This document shows positions 8,499 through 17,110 of a stretch of DNA of 64,000 nt, piece after piece. Location of the stretch: the NCBI RefSeq assembly GCF_030005555.1, contig NZ_JASCQG010000002.1:62001-126000 (forward strand). Reading direction: 5' to 3'. The notes under the pieces are model-generated. The model was not told the DNA's origin. It did no database searches and saw only the letters and a list, made by a program, of their open reading frames with translations. This DNA is from Empedobacter sedimenti. GTDB lineage: Bacteria; Bacteroidota; Bacteroidia; Flavobacteriales; Weeksellaceae. A program made the position numbers and the translations under genes. The stretch's first letter is position 1. Each line of letters opens with the position of its first letter.

Positions 8499-9293
8499 TT
8501 GACAATAGAATTAAAACCGAAAGATTTAAAATTAATCGAAACGAAGAAAGGTTTAATTAGCCTTTTACAATCAGATCATGGGAATTTAAATTTTGCGAAA
8601 GCTTTGCGTACTGTGAAATACGAGAAACGTATTGAAGAATTACAAGAAGAGTTAATTAAATTACAATCTTGGATAAACGAAACAAATCAGAAAGTTGTTG
8701 TATTATTTGAAGGACGTGATGCTGCAGGAAAAGGTGGTGCTATTCGTAGAATTGTAGAGCATCTAAATCCTCGAGAGCATCGTATCGTTGCATTACCAGA
8801 GCCTAATGAGGTTGAGCGTGGACAATGGTACTTTCAGCGCTATGTTCGTCAATTACCTCGTGCTGGTGAAATTGTTTTTTTTGATAGAAGTTGGTACAAT
8901 AGAGCTGTTGTAGAACCTGTAAATGGTTTTTGTACAGAAGAAGAATACGAAACTTTTATGAATGAAGTAAATGATGTTGAGAAAATGTGGATCAATTCGG
9001 GCATTTTTCTGATCAAAATTTATTTCTCGATTACAAAAGAGCAACAAGCAAAGCGTTTTGCAGATATTATAAATTCTCCAACAAAACGATGGAAGTATAG
9101 CTCTGTTGATCAAAAAGCGCAAGATTTGTTTGAGGTTTATTCTAAATATAAAGATGTAATGTTTGAGAAAACGAATACAGAAATATCTCCTTGGAAAGTA
9201 ATTGATGCAAACAAAAAATACAAAGCAAGAGTGGAAGCGATGGAATATATTTTATCTAGAATACCATATGTTGACAAAGATAAATGTGTTTAA
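8499..9293 (+). CDS. ppk2: Polyphosphate kinase 2, copy 2
   Basis: This is the second tandem PPK2, 264 residues, with Walker A EGRDAAGKGG (71-80) and EIVFFDRSWYNR. The start appears to be TTG at 8499, the first start in frame after the preceding stop, giving MTIELKPKDLKLIETKKG; no ATG lies near it. The third copy begins 47 bases after its stop. All motifs for polyphosphate-driven nucleotide phosphorylation are intact, so it is not a decaying copy. Whether it prefers GDP, ADP or synthesis versus use of polyphosphate cannot be told from sequence. Confidence 0.92.
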   Translation: MTIELKPKDLKLIETKKGLISLLQSDHGNLNFAKALRTVKYEKRIEELQEELIKLQSWINETNQKVVVLFEGRDAAGKGGAIRRIVEHLNPREHRIVALPEPNEVERGQWYFQRYVRQLPRAGEIVFFDRSWYNRAVVEPVNGFCTEEEYETFMNEVNDVEKMWINSGIFLIKIYFSITKEQQAKRFADIINSPTKRWKYSSVDQKAQDLFEVYSKYKDVMFEKTNTEISPWKVIDANKKYKARVEAMEYILSRIPYVDKDKCV

Positions 9294-9340
9294 GAACATC
9301 AAAATTTAGAAGAAGAAAATTAATTATCAAACCTAAAATT

Positions 9341-10144
9341 ATGGCTGAATTTGATTTAAGCGATTTAGAAAAAATAAATAGCAAGCAAGAAATTATCGAT
9401 TTTTTGGTCGATCATGATATAATTAAGGAAAAGAAGTTTAAAGAACAACTTGCTTACGAAAAGGAGTTAAAAGAACTTCAAGAAAAATTGTTAGAGTTAC
9501 AATCAACAATTATTCAGGAGAATAAACGAGTATTAATTATTTTCGAAGGTCGTGACGCTGCAGGAAAAGGAGGAACTATTTCAAGAGTAACTCAATTTTT
9601 GAACCCAAAGAAATATAGAGTAGAAGCTTTACCCAAACCAACAGAAGTAGAACAAGGACAATGGTATTTTCAACGCTATTTTAAAGAGTTGCCTAATGCT
9701 GGAGAAATTGTTTTCTTTGATCGTTCTTGGTATAATAGAGCTGTTGTAGAGCCTGTTTTCGGGTTTTGTACTGAAGAGCAATATGCAAAATTCATTAAAC
9801 AAGTTGTAGAAGTTGAACAACTTTTGCAAGATGATGGTATTATTTTGATAAAATTGTTTCTTTCGATTTCCAAAGAAGAACAAGCTGATCGTCTGGAAGA
9901 GCGTAAAGAAGATGAAATGAAGCAATGGAAATTGGGATCTTTGGATCAAAAAGCGCAAGAGCTGTGGGATGTTTATACGACTTATATTGATAAAATGTAT
10001 GAGCAAACTGGAACTGAAAGTTCACCTTGGATAGAAGTTATAACAGATGATAAACAAGATGCACGAATTTTAGCAATGAAATCCATCGTATCAAAATTGG
10101 AAAATACAACTTTTGAGCATGAGTTTGTAAAAAAACATTCTTAA
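9341..10144 (+). CDS. ppk2: Polyphosphate kinase 2, copy 3
   Basis: This third tandem PPK2 has 267 residues, Walker A EGRDAAGKGG (69-78) and the EIVFFDRSWYNR Walker B. The frame extends to 9284, but ATG 9341 begins a sequence (MAEFDLSDLEK) that aligns in length with the other copies, so I chose it. It differs in an acidic stretch near residue 190 (EERKEDEMKQWK). No terminator is evident before the rplS promoter, which begins 15 bases after the stop. Three complete PPK2 genes in a row imply division of labour, for example by nucleotide or direction, or dosage. Confidence 0.92.
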   Translation: MAEFDLSDLEKINSKQEIIDFLVDHDIIKEKKFKEQLAYEKELKELQEKLLELQSTIIQENKRVLIIFEGRDAAGKGGTISRVTQFLNPKKYRVEALPKPTEVEQGQWYFQRYFKELPNAGEIVFFDRSWYNRAVVEPVFGFCTEEQYAKFIKQVVEVEQLLQDDGIILIKLFLSISKEEQADRLEERKEDEMKQWKLGSLDQKAQELWDVYTTYIDKMYEQTGTESSPWIEVITDDKQDARILAMKSIVSKLENTTFEHEFVKKHS

Positions 10145-10158
10145 AAGTAAGAGAATCA

Positions 10159-10189
10159 TTTGTATAATCAAGATTTTTGATTAATTTTG
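10159..10189 (+). promoter_or_regulatory. Bacteroidota-type promoter of rplS
   Basis: TTTG at 10159-10162, a 19-base spacer and TAATTTTG at 10182-10189 match the primary sigma factor consensus TTTG-N19/20-TAnnTTTG. The predicted transcript starts about 65 bases before the rplS start. Confidence 0.75.
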
Positions 10190-10195
10190 CTCCCA

Positions 10196-10248
10196 CATTG
10201 TTCAACCTCTGACGAAAGACGTTTAAGTTGCTCAATTTAAATAAATTG
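10196..10248 (+). promoter_or_regulatory. Structured rplS leader (candidate L19 autoregulatory RNA)
   Basis: The short rplS leader can fold into two elements. CAAC (10203-10206) pairs with GTTG (10227-10230) around an inner hairpin ACG-AAAGA-CGT. A second hairpin CAATTT/AAATTG (10233-10248) sits 11 bases before the start codon. Ribosomal protein L19 leaders are known in other phyla; this one is a structural guess. Confidence 0.4.
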
Positions 10249-10259
10249 AAATTATTAAA

Positions 10260-10610
10260 ATGGAAAATTTAGTAAAATACGTACAAGAAAAATACGTAGC
10301 TAAAAAAGAGTTCCCAGCTTTCGCAGCAGGTGATACTATTACTGTTTATCAAGAAATTACAGAGGGTGGAAAAACTCGTGTTCAGTTTTTTAAAGGGGTT
10401 GTAATCCAAAGAAGAGGACAAGGAACTACAGAAACTTTCACAATCCGTAAAATGTCTGGAGATGTTGGTGTTGAGCGTATCTTCCCAGTTAACATGCCAG
10501 CTTTACAAAAAATTGAAGTGAACAAGAAAGGTAAAGTTCGTAGAGCACGTATTTTCTACTTTAGAGCATTACGTGGTAAAAAAGCTCGTATCAAAGACGC
10601 AGCTTACTAA
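10260..10610 (+). CDS. rplS: 50S ribosomal protein L19
   Basis: The 116-residue protein is a complete bL19, recognisable from FAAGDTITVYQEITEGGKTR, the VQFFKGVVIQRRGQGTTETF core and the C-terminal VRRARIFYFRALRGKKARIK. It binds 23S rRNA at the 30S-50S interface. It is transcribed alone here, with its own promoter, a structured leader and a terminator, rather than with the rimM-trmD genes that accompany it in many bacteria. This isolated setting makes leader-based autoregulation plausible. Confidence 0.98.
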   Translation: MENLVKYVQEKYVAKKEFPAFAAGDTITVYQEITEGGKTRVQFFKGVVIQRRGQGTTETFTIRKMSGDVGVERIFPVNMPALQKIEVNKKGKVRRARIFYFRALRGKKARIKDAAY

Positions 10611-10634
10611 GAAGTACTTTTTTAGAAAAAATAA

Positions 10635-10667
10635 AAATCCGTTCGATTATTCGAGCGGATTTTTTTG
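10635..10667 (+). terminator. rplS terminator
   Basis: A 12-bp stem (AAATCCGTTCGA with TCGAGCGGATTT, one G-T pair, loop TTAT) is followed by seven T. Confidence 0.92.
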
Positions 10668-10936
10668 TTTTTTATGACATTTGTTTTGTTTTTTCTTTAA
10701 AAAGTTAACGATTTATTAATAAATATTAACTTAATTATTAAGTAAAGACTTATTTTGACCATTTTTGTATCCTAGTTTATAGTTGTTTTATAGTTAAAAA
10801 TACTTAATAAGTATATGTATGTAAATTTTTTTCTATTATTAAGTTAAAAAAAAGAAATATTTTCTTATCGAAAAAAACAAGTCTGTTTTATAGAATGTTT
10901 TTAATACTTTTATTTTAACAAAATTTAACATAAGAG
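10668..10936 (+). promoter_or_regulatory. SusC upstream region with two palindromes
   Basis: This AT-rich gap before the SusC gene has no ORF. It contains two perfect 15-base palindromes, ACTTAATTATTAAGT at 10729-10743 and ATACTTAATAAGTAT at 10800-10814, 71 bases apart and sharing the ACTTA/TAAGT core, and a third partial core near 10840. I see no clear TAnnTTTG box. The palindromes are candidate operators. Confidence 0.4.
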
Positions 10937-13888
10937 ATGAGAAAGAAAAAATTAAGTATTCTTGGTTTATTTTTTTTATTTGGTTCTTTAGCTTATGCTC
11001 AAACTACTGGAATTGTAACAGATTCTGATGGTTTTCCTGAAGCAGATGTTGAAGTAAAAATAAAAGGATCTGATAAAACAGCTTTTACAAATGAGGATGG
11101 AAACTTTACAATTGATGCAAAAATTGGTGATGTTTTATTAATCAAAGGGAAAGAGATTACAGTAACTTCTGAAACTTTAGGTGATTTATCAAGTTATTTT
11201 AAAGCAAAGAATGATTCGATTGATTTAACTACTGCTGTTGTAACAGGATATTCTACGCAACGTAAAGAAGAGGTGACTGCTGCGGTAAGTGTTGTAAACG
11301 CTAAAGATTTGGTAGATAGTAAGTCTCCAAACATTACAAACTTATTACAAGGTAAAGTTGCAGGTCTAAGAATTACAAGTAGTTCTGGACAACCAGGTTC
11401 TACTGCTTCATTAAGATTAAGAGGAAAAACAAGTATTTCTTCTGGTACTGCTGCTTTATGGGTAGTTGATGGAGTGATTTATCATGGTACACCTAATATT
11501 AATCCAAATGATGTTGAAACAATTTCTGTATTAAAAGATGCAGCTGCTACAGCACAATACGGATCTCGTGGAGCAAATGGAGTTATTGTAGTGACGACTA
11601 AAAGAGCGAGAGGAAATGGATTAGTGATTAATGCAGATTATTCTACAAGTTATAATCGTTTTAATTCTGGAAAGTTTGAAGTAATGAGTGGAAGTGAATT
11701 ATACACTTTATTTCAAAATATGAAAGGCGCTCCAGTATTACCTCCTTCATTAGCTACAACAAATTATGACTGGGTAAAGAATGGAACTAAAACTGGAATT
11801 GTACAAGACGCTAATTTAAGCATAAACTCTAATTCGGAATCTACAAAACTATTCTCTTCTATTGGTTATTATAATGAAGAAGGAACTGTAAAAGGTTATG
11901 AATATGAGAGATTATCTGCCCGAATTAATCTTGATCAAAAATTGTCTGATCGTTTATCATTCAAACCAAAGTTAAATGCAACGTATACAACGCGTGATAA
12001 TAGAGAGCATTCTTTGTATAATATGTATATGAATATGCCATGGGATAATCCGTTTTTACCGAATGGTAAACCTGTTAATCCACGTGAAGATGAAGATAAT
12101 AAAGTAATTGATAAATGGTATGGAAGAGATTATTCTAACTACTATTATGATTTACAAACAAATTATAGTAAAAGTGAGAACTTTGATATTCAAGCTAATT
12201 TAGATTTTGCTTGGAAAATCTCTAATTCATTAACGTTTGAATCTACAAATAACGTACAATATTATACAACAACAGGTTTATCATATACAGACCCTAATTC
12301 TATTTCGGGGATGTCTACTAATCCAAAAGGATCTATTTACCAAAGTTCTGATAAACGTGTGATTAGATTATTTAATCAAATGTTACGTTATAATAAAAAA
12401 ATAGGATTACATAGTTTAGCAGGATATGTGGCTTATGAATATAGTGATTATAAATATGAAAGTTTGGATGGTACAAGAAGAGGAATTTTACCAGGTTCTG
12501 AAATCTTGAATAATGGAGCTTTAACTATTTCAGCAAATGGAGGGAAGAATGATTATGCCTACCAAGCAGGTTTAGCTCAATTTAACTATGGTTATGATAA
12601 TCGTTATAATTTTCAAGCTTCTTACCGTCTAGATGGGTCATCTCGTTTTGGGAAAAATAACAAATATGCTCATTTTTATGCATTTAGTGCAGGTTGGAAT
12701 ATTAACAATGAGGCTTTCTTAAAAGATTCTAAAGTTATTTCTAATCTTAAATTAAGAGCTTCTTATGGGGTTGTTGGTAATGCTGGTGGTGATGATGGAA
12801 ACTACTACAGACAATATTCGCTATACGGATTATCAGGTCAATATGATGGACAACCAGCAGTTACGCAAGGTCAATATAATAACCCTAATGTATCTTGGGA
12901 AGAAACAAAGGATTCAAATATTGGTTTAGAATTAGGATTATTCAATCGTATTAACATGTCATTAGATGTTTATGATAAAAATACAGATAGATTATTACAT
13001 TTCGTAACATTCCCTAATACATCAGGTTGGTCAGGATATTGGGATAACGTTGGTAAAGTAAACAATAAAGGAATTGAGTTTTCTATTAATGCAGATATCT
13101 TACCAAAATCAAGCGAAGTACAGTGGAATGTATCTTTCAATATTGCAAAGAACAAGAATGTTGTTAAAGATTTATACAACGATACAACAATCAATGCTGA
13201 TGGAATTGCAGAAGGTAGTTTAAAACGTGTTGCAGAAGGTCATGATATTGACTCTTGGTATATGCGTAAATGGGCTGGTGTTGATGCATCAAACGGTAAA
13301 CCATTGTGGGAAAGAGTTGATCCGAAAACAGGTGAAATTACACAAGTATCAAATTACAATAGTGCAACATTACAATTTATTGGTAATACAACACCAGATT
13401 TTAATGGAGGATTCGCAACATCTGTTTCATACAAAGGATTTACTTTATCTGCAGATTTTGTTTATTCAAAAGGTGGTTTAGCATATAACATTGGACGTAG
13501 TTTATTTGATTCTGATGGAGCATATCCGTACTATAACCAAATGAGAATGCAAAGCGGTTGGAAACGTTGGACAGCAGCTGATCCTAATAATGCAACTCAT
13601 CCAGAGTTAGTCTTCAATAACACTTCAAATGCAAATAAAATTTCGAGCCGTTATTTAGAAGATGCATCTTTCTTGAGAATGAGATCTGTTCGTTTAGGAT
13701 ATAACTTTGATCAAAAAGATATCGAAAGAATCGGATTGAAAGGTTTAGGGCTTTACATTTCGGGTGATAACTTATGGACAGCTACAAAATATACTGGAGC
13801 TGATATCGAGGCTGTAATTTCTGGAGACAGAACGAATAACTATCCGAATCCAAAACGTTTTACGTTTGGTGTTAACTTAACATTTTAA
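10937..13888 (+). CDS. SusC/RagA-type TonB-dependent outer-membrane transporter
   Basis: The 983-residue protein has a signal peptide ending near AYAQ (residue 21). It has an N-terminal carboxypeptidase-regulatory-like domain (about 22-85), a TonB-interaction segment followed by a plug domain (AVVTGYSTQRKEE, then ALWVVDGVIYHG and the SusC signature ISVLKDAAATAQYGSRGANG), and a beta-barrel ending in aromatic FTFGVNLTF. SusC proteins import oligosaccharides, peptides or other ligands with a SusD lipoprotein lid. The SusD partner follows 10 bases later. No glycoside hydrolase, protease or sulfatase is linked, so the substrate is unknown; a small two-gene uptake locus like this could also serve peptides. 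Confidence 0.96.
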   Translation: MRKKKLSILGLFFLFGSLAYAQTTGIVTDSDGFPEADVEVKIKGSDKTAFTNEDGNFTIDAKIGDVLLIKGKEITVTSETLGDLSSYFKAKNDSIDLTTAVVTGYSTQRKEEVTAAVSVVNAKDLVDSKSPNITNLLQGKVAGLRITSSSGQPGSTASLRLRGKTSISSGTAALWVVDGVIYHGTPNINPNDVETISVLKDAAATAQYGSRGANGVIVVTTKRARGNGLVINADYSTSYNRFNSGKFEVMSGSELYTLFQNMKGAPVLPPSLATTNYDWVKNGTKTGIVQDANLSINSNSESTKLFSSIGYYNEEGTVKGYEYERLSARINLDQKLSDRLSFKPKLNATYTTRDNREHSLYNMYMNMPWDNPFLPNGKPVNPREDEDNKVIDKWYGRDYSNYYYDLQTNYSKSENFDIQANLDFAWKISNSLTFESTNNVQYYTTTGLSYTDPNSISGMSTNPKGSIYQSSDKRVIRLFNQMLRYNKKIGLHSLAGYVAYEYSDYKYESLDGTRRGILPGSEILNNGALTISANGGKNDYAYQAGLAQFNYGYDNRYNFQASYRLDGSSRFGKNNKYAHFYAFSAGWNINNEAFLKDSKVISNLKLRASYGVVGNAGGDDGNYYRQYSLYGLSGQYDGQPAVTQGQYNNPNVSWEETKDSNIGLELGLFNRINMSLDVYDKNTDRLLHFVTFPNTSGWSGYWDNVGKVNNKGIEFSINADILPKSSEVQWNVSFNIAKNKNVVKDLYNDTTINADGIAEGSLKRVAEGHDIDSWYMRKWAGVDASNGKPLWERVDPKTGEITQVSNYNSATLQFIGNTTPDFNGGFATSVSYKGFTLSADFVYSKGGLAYNIGRSLFDSDGAYPYYNQMRMQSGWKRWTAADPNNATHPELVFNNTSNANKISSRYLEDASFLRMRSVRLGYNFDQKDIERIGLKGLGLYISGDNLWTATKYTGADIEAVISGDRTNNYPNPKRFTFGVNLTF

Positions 13889-13898
13889 TAAATAAAAG

Positions 13899-15539
13899 AT
13901 GAAAAAATCAATATATTTAATCGCATCTTTAATTGCATTGAGTTTTACTTCATGTGATTTAGATTACGAACCTTACTCAAGTTTGTCTGATTCTAAATTA
14001 GATCAAATAGAGGGTTCATCTGAAAATATTACCTCAGGAAACTACTCATTACTAAAACCATGGGTAGAAAACTGGCACCGTATTACTGAATATCCTTCTG
14101 ATAATGTTGCTTTAAGTGGAACAACGACAGATGCGTTTATGAACAATTATAATTATAATCGTTTAGTAAATAATGGTCGTGTAAATACATATTATTCTTA
14201 TTCTTTTAAAATTATTGCTGGAACGAATGTAGTTTTATCAAAAGTAAAAGAAGGTGTAAACAAGACAGATGATCAAATGATTGCTGAAAATTTATACTTA
14301 AGAAGTATGGTTTATTTCTATTTAACAAATGTATTTGGTCGACCTTATAATCAAGGTGCAGCAACAAATTTAGCTGTTCCTTTAAAATTATCATCAGACC
14401 CTTTAGAGAATTTACCTCGTAATACAGTTAAAGAAGTTTACGATCAAATTGTAAAAGATTTATTAAAAGCGGAAACATTATTTAATAATGAAAGCCGTAA
14501 TAAGATTTACGCTTCTAAGCAATCTAATTATGCTTTATTATCTCGTGTTTATTTATATATGGGAGATAATGCAAAAGCAAAAGAATATGCAGATAAAGTA
14601 ATTGATTCTGGAGAGTTTAGTTTATTGGCAACAGCAAACTACAAGAACTTTACAGTAAGTAAACCAGAAGATAATCCTGAAAATATTTTTTCTATTAAAT
14701 TCTTGAAAGATACTGATTACGCAAGTGATGGTTGGTATACAATTGGATCAATGTATGCAAATATTAATGGTTCTGGTTGGGGAGAAATGTATGCATCAAG
14801 ATCTTATTTAGAGTTAATCCGCAAATACCCAGAAGATGTTCGTTATTCATTAATTTCTCCTGTTGTAGCTAACGAAAACGAATTACATGCTTACTATGTA
14901 AAAGATGATTATAAATACGGTAGCGTAATTGTAACTAAGTCGGGAACTGATTATAATTATACAGAATCAGGAGTTACAAAAACGTTGATTAAAAAATCGA
15001 ATGGAGCAGGTTCTTTTCAATACTCAATTAATATTGAAGGAAAAGAAAGAACGGTTTTAGTTGATAAGAAATTAGCTGATCGTAATGGATATTTAAAATA
15101 TTATATGTTAAAATGTTCTGGTCAAGAAGGTCAGTCACATTTATGGTCGCCAGTTATTTCTCGTTTAAGTGAAATTTATTTAATTCGTGCTGAAGCAAAT
15201 GCTAAATTAGGAAATACAACAGCAGCTTTAGCAGATGTTAATGTAATTAGAACAAGAGCAGGTATTCCAACAGCAGGTCTATGGACAACGGCTAATTTAG
15301 GTTCACTTTCTGTGTTAGATGTTGTAATGCAAGAACGTCAATTGGAGTTAAATTTAGAAGGTCATCGTAAATTTGATGTATATCGTAATGGTTTAACAAT
15401 GGATAGACGTTACCCTGGTACACATTTATCTGGAACTACACCTTTATATACTATTCCAGCTACATCAAATGCTGTTATTGAATATATCCCTGAGCAACAA
15501 ATTATTGTTTCTAAAGGAGTTTTAGTACAAAATCCTTAA
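13899..15539 (+). CDS. SusD/RagB-family outer-membrane lipoprotein
   Basis: The 546-residue lipoprotein has lipobox FTSCD (Cys19) and the helical TPR-like SusD fold: SLLSRVYLYMGDNAKAKEYADKVI near residue 210 and the C-terminal signature RLSEIYLIRAEANAKLGN followed by RTRAGI and QERQLELNLEGHRKFDVYR. It forms the extracellular lid that captures substrate for the SusC pore encoded 10 bases upstream. A strong terminator closes the two-gene operon. The substrate cannot be predicted. Confidence 0.95.
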   Translation: MKKSIYLIASLIALSFTSCDLDYEPYSSLSDSKLDQIEGSSENITSGNYSLLKPWVENWHRITEYPSDNVALSGTTTDAFMNNYNYNRLVNNGRVNTYYSYSFKIIAGTNVVLSKVKEGVNKTDDQMIAENLYLRSMVYFYLTNVFGRPYNQGAATNLAVPLKLSSDPLENLPRNTVKEVYDQIVKDLLKAETLFNNESRNKIYASKQSNYALLSRVYLYMGDNAKAKEYADKVIDSGEFSLLATANYKNFTVSKPEDNPENIFSIKFLKDTDYASDGWYTIGSMYANINGSGWGEMYASRSYLELIRKYPEDVRYSLISPVVANENELHAYYVKDDYKYGSVIVTKSGTDYNYTESGVTKTLIKKSNGAGSFQYSINIEGKERTVLVDKKLADRNGYLKYYMLKCSGQEGQSHLWSPVISRLSEIYLIRAEANAKLGNTTAALADVNVIRTRAGIPTAGLWTTANLGSLSVLDVVMQERQLELNLEGHRKFDVYRNGLTMDRRYPGTHLSGTTPLYTIPATSNAVIEYIPEQQIIVSKGVLVQNP

Positions 15540-15562
15540 AAATAAAACATTTTTATAATAAA

Positions 15563-15597
15563 AAATCCGTTCAAATTATTGAACGGATTTTTTTATT
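15563..15597. terminator. Bidirectional terminator, susD / rnz
   Basis: A perfect 12-bp stem, AAATCCGTTCAA with TTGAACGGATTT, loop ATTA, is flanked by A and T runs on either side, between convergent genes. Confidence 0.93.
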
Positions 15598-15608
15598 GTT
15601 GAAAGATT

Positions 15609-16532
15609 TTAATGCTCTTTTATTGTTACGTCTTTTAGTAATTCAGGTAAATATGTATTCGGAAATACTTCTCTAGCCTCATCTAATAGCACGTTATAGT
15701 CATGGTAACGATTAGAAAAATGTCCAATAATTAGTTTTTTTACATTAGCATCTTTTGCAATCGTAGCAGCTTCTTTGGCTGTTGTGTGACCTGTATAAGT
15801 CGCTAAATCTTTTAGTTCATGTAAAAAAGTTGCTTCGTGATATAGTAAATCAACGTTTTTTATAAGTGGAATAATATCTGGTTTATATTTTGTATCCGAA
15901 CAAAAAGCATAACTCAATGATTTTTGCGATTCGAACGTTAAATAATCATTCGGTATAATTTTTCCTGATTCTAGAACATAATCTTTTCCATTTTTTAAAT
16001 TCTGGTAATCACAAACTTCAATTTCCGGAAACTCTTTTATCGTATCAATATTTAGTTTTCTAGGTTTTGGCTTTTCTCTAAAAAGGTAACCATTGGTGTA
16101 AACTCGGTGATTAAGTGGAATAGAATAAACTTCGACTTTATCATCTTCAAAAACTAAGACTGATTGTTTGGTGTGTAACTCGTTAAAAATTATCTCGTAC
16201 GAATTATTCGATTCTGTTAGGCGCAATTGCGTTGTGATGAATTCTTCAATTCCTTTTGGACCATGAATGTGCAAAGGAGTATCTCTGCCCAATAATTGTA
16301 AAGTAGAAATTAATCCGATCAATCCAAAAACATGATCTCCATGTAAATGTGAAATAAAAATATGATTAATTCGGTTAAATTTTGCTTTCGCTTTACGTAA
16401 TTGTACTTGTGTTCCTTCGCCACAATCAATCAAAAAATAGCGTTCGGCTATATTTAATAACTGTGCCGTCGGATGTGTAAATGCTGTTGGTAATGCCGAA
16501 TTAAATCCTAATATGGTAAGTTGTAAACTCAA
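15609..16532 (-). CDS. rnz: Ribonuclease Z
   Basis: The 307-residue metallo-beta-lactamase-fold endonuclease removes 3' trailers from tRNA precursors. Visible motifs are LIDCGEGTQVQLRKA, the zinc-binding HLHGDH (about 62-67), YHEATF and GHFSNRYHD, as in the short bacterial ZS form (about 300 residues). It is the last gene of the operon rlmH-CPBP-rdgB-rnz; its ATG overlaps the rdgB stop by 4 bases (ATGA), indicating translational coupling. Co-transcription with rlmH suits shared RNA maturation functions. Confidence 0.95.
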   Translation of the reverse strand: MSLQLTILGFNSALPTAFTHPTAQLLNIAERYFLIDCGEGTQVQLRKAKAKFNRINHIFISHLHGDHVFGLIGLISTLQLLGRDTPLHIHGPKGIEEFITTQLRLTESNNSYEIIFNELHTKQSVLVFEDDKVEVYSIPLNHRVYTNGYLFREKPKPRKLNIDTIKEFPEIEVCDYQNLKNGKDYVLESGKIIPNDYLTFESQKSLSYAFCSDTKYKPDIIPLIKNVDLLYHEATFLHELKDLATYTGHTTAKEAATIAKDANVKKLIIGHFSNRYHDYNVLLDEAREVFPNTYLPELLKDVTIKEH

Positions 16533-17110
16533 TTTTCGTTTAGGTTTGTTAAAAAAATATTTAATTTTTCTACTGCTTTTGCTCGATGACTAATTGCATT
16601 TTTTTCGTCTGCAGACATTTGTGCAAATGATTTAGAAAAACCATTTGGAATAAAAATAGGATCGTATCCAAAACCATTTTCACCTAAAATTTCAGTAGAA
16701 ATAGTTCCGTTTATTTTACCTTCAAAAAAATGTTTCTCTCCATTCAAAATTAAACAGAAAACAGAAATAAAATAAGCTTTTCGATTCGTTTTTCCATCTA
16801 ATTCCTTCAACGCTTTCGTAATATTATCTTCGTCTTTTCCTGTACCTGCAAATCTTGCAGAGTAAACACCAGGTGCACCATTAAGAGCTTCTATTACTAA
16901 TCCAGAATCGTCAGCAAAAATATTTTTACCCGTTTTCTCAAAAATGGTTTGTGCTTTTAGTTGTGCATTTTCTTCGAAAGTTTCTCCAGTTTCTTCAATT
17001 TCATCAAAAAAATTAATATCTGTCAAAGATTTCATCAAAAGGTAAGAAGGTAATATTTGACTAACTTCTTTTACTTTATTGTTGTTATGTGTTGCAAAAA
17101 TTAATTCCAT
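16529..17110 (-). CDS. rdgB: Non-canonical purine NTP pyrophosphatase (RdgB/HAM1)
   Basis: This 193-residue ITP/XTP pyrophosphatase hydrolyses deaminated purine nucleotides such as dITP and XTP to keep them out of nucleic acids. The family motifs are all present: the N-terminal ATHNNNKVKEV, FADDSGLVIEALNGAPGVYS around residue 65, GENGFGYDPIFIP and the C-terminal SHRAKA. It overlaps the CPBP gene by one base (TAATG) and rnz by four, so it belongs to one translationally coupled operon. Confidence 0.96.
   Translation of the reverse strand: MELIFATHNNNKVKEVSQILPSYLLMKSLTDINFFDEIEETGETFEENAQLKAQTIFEKTGKNIFADDSGLVIEALNGAPGVYSARFAGTGKDEDNITKALKELDGKTNRKAYFISVFCLILNGEKHFFEGKINGTISTEILGENGFGYDPIFIPNGFSKSFAQMSADEKNAISHRAKAVEKLNIFLTNLNEN

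Noticed and set aside
8853-9122. Antisense frames within the ppk2 genes
   Set aside because: They arise from conserved sequence of the sense genes and carry no recognisable domains.
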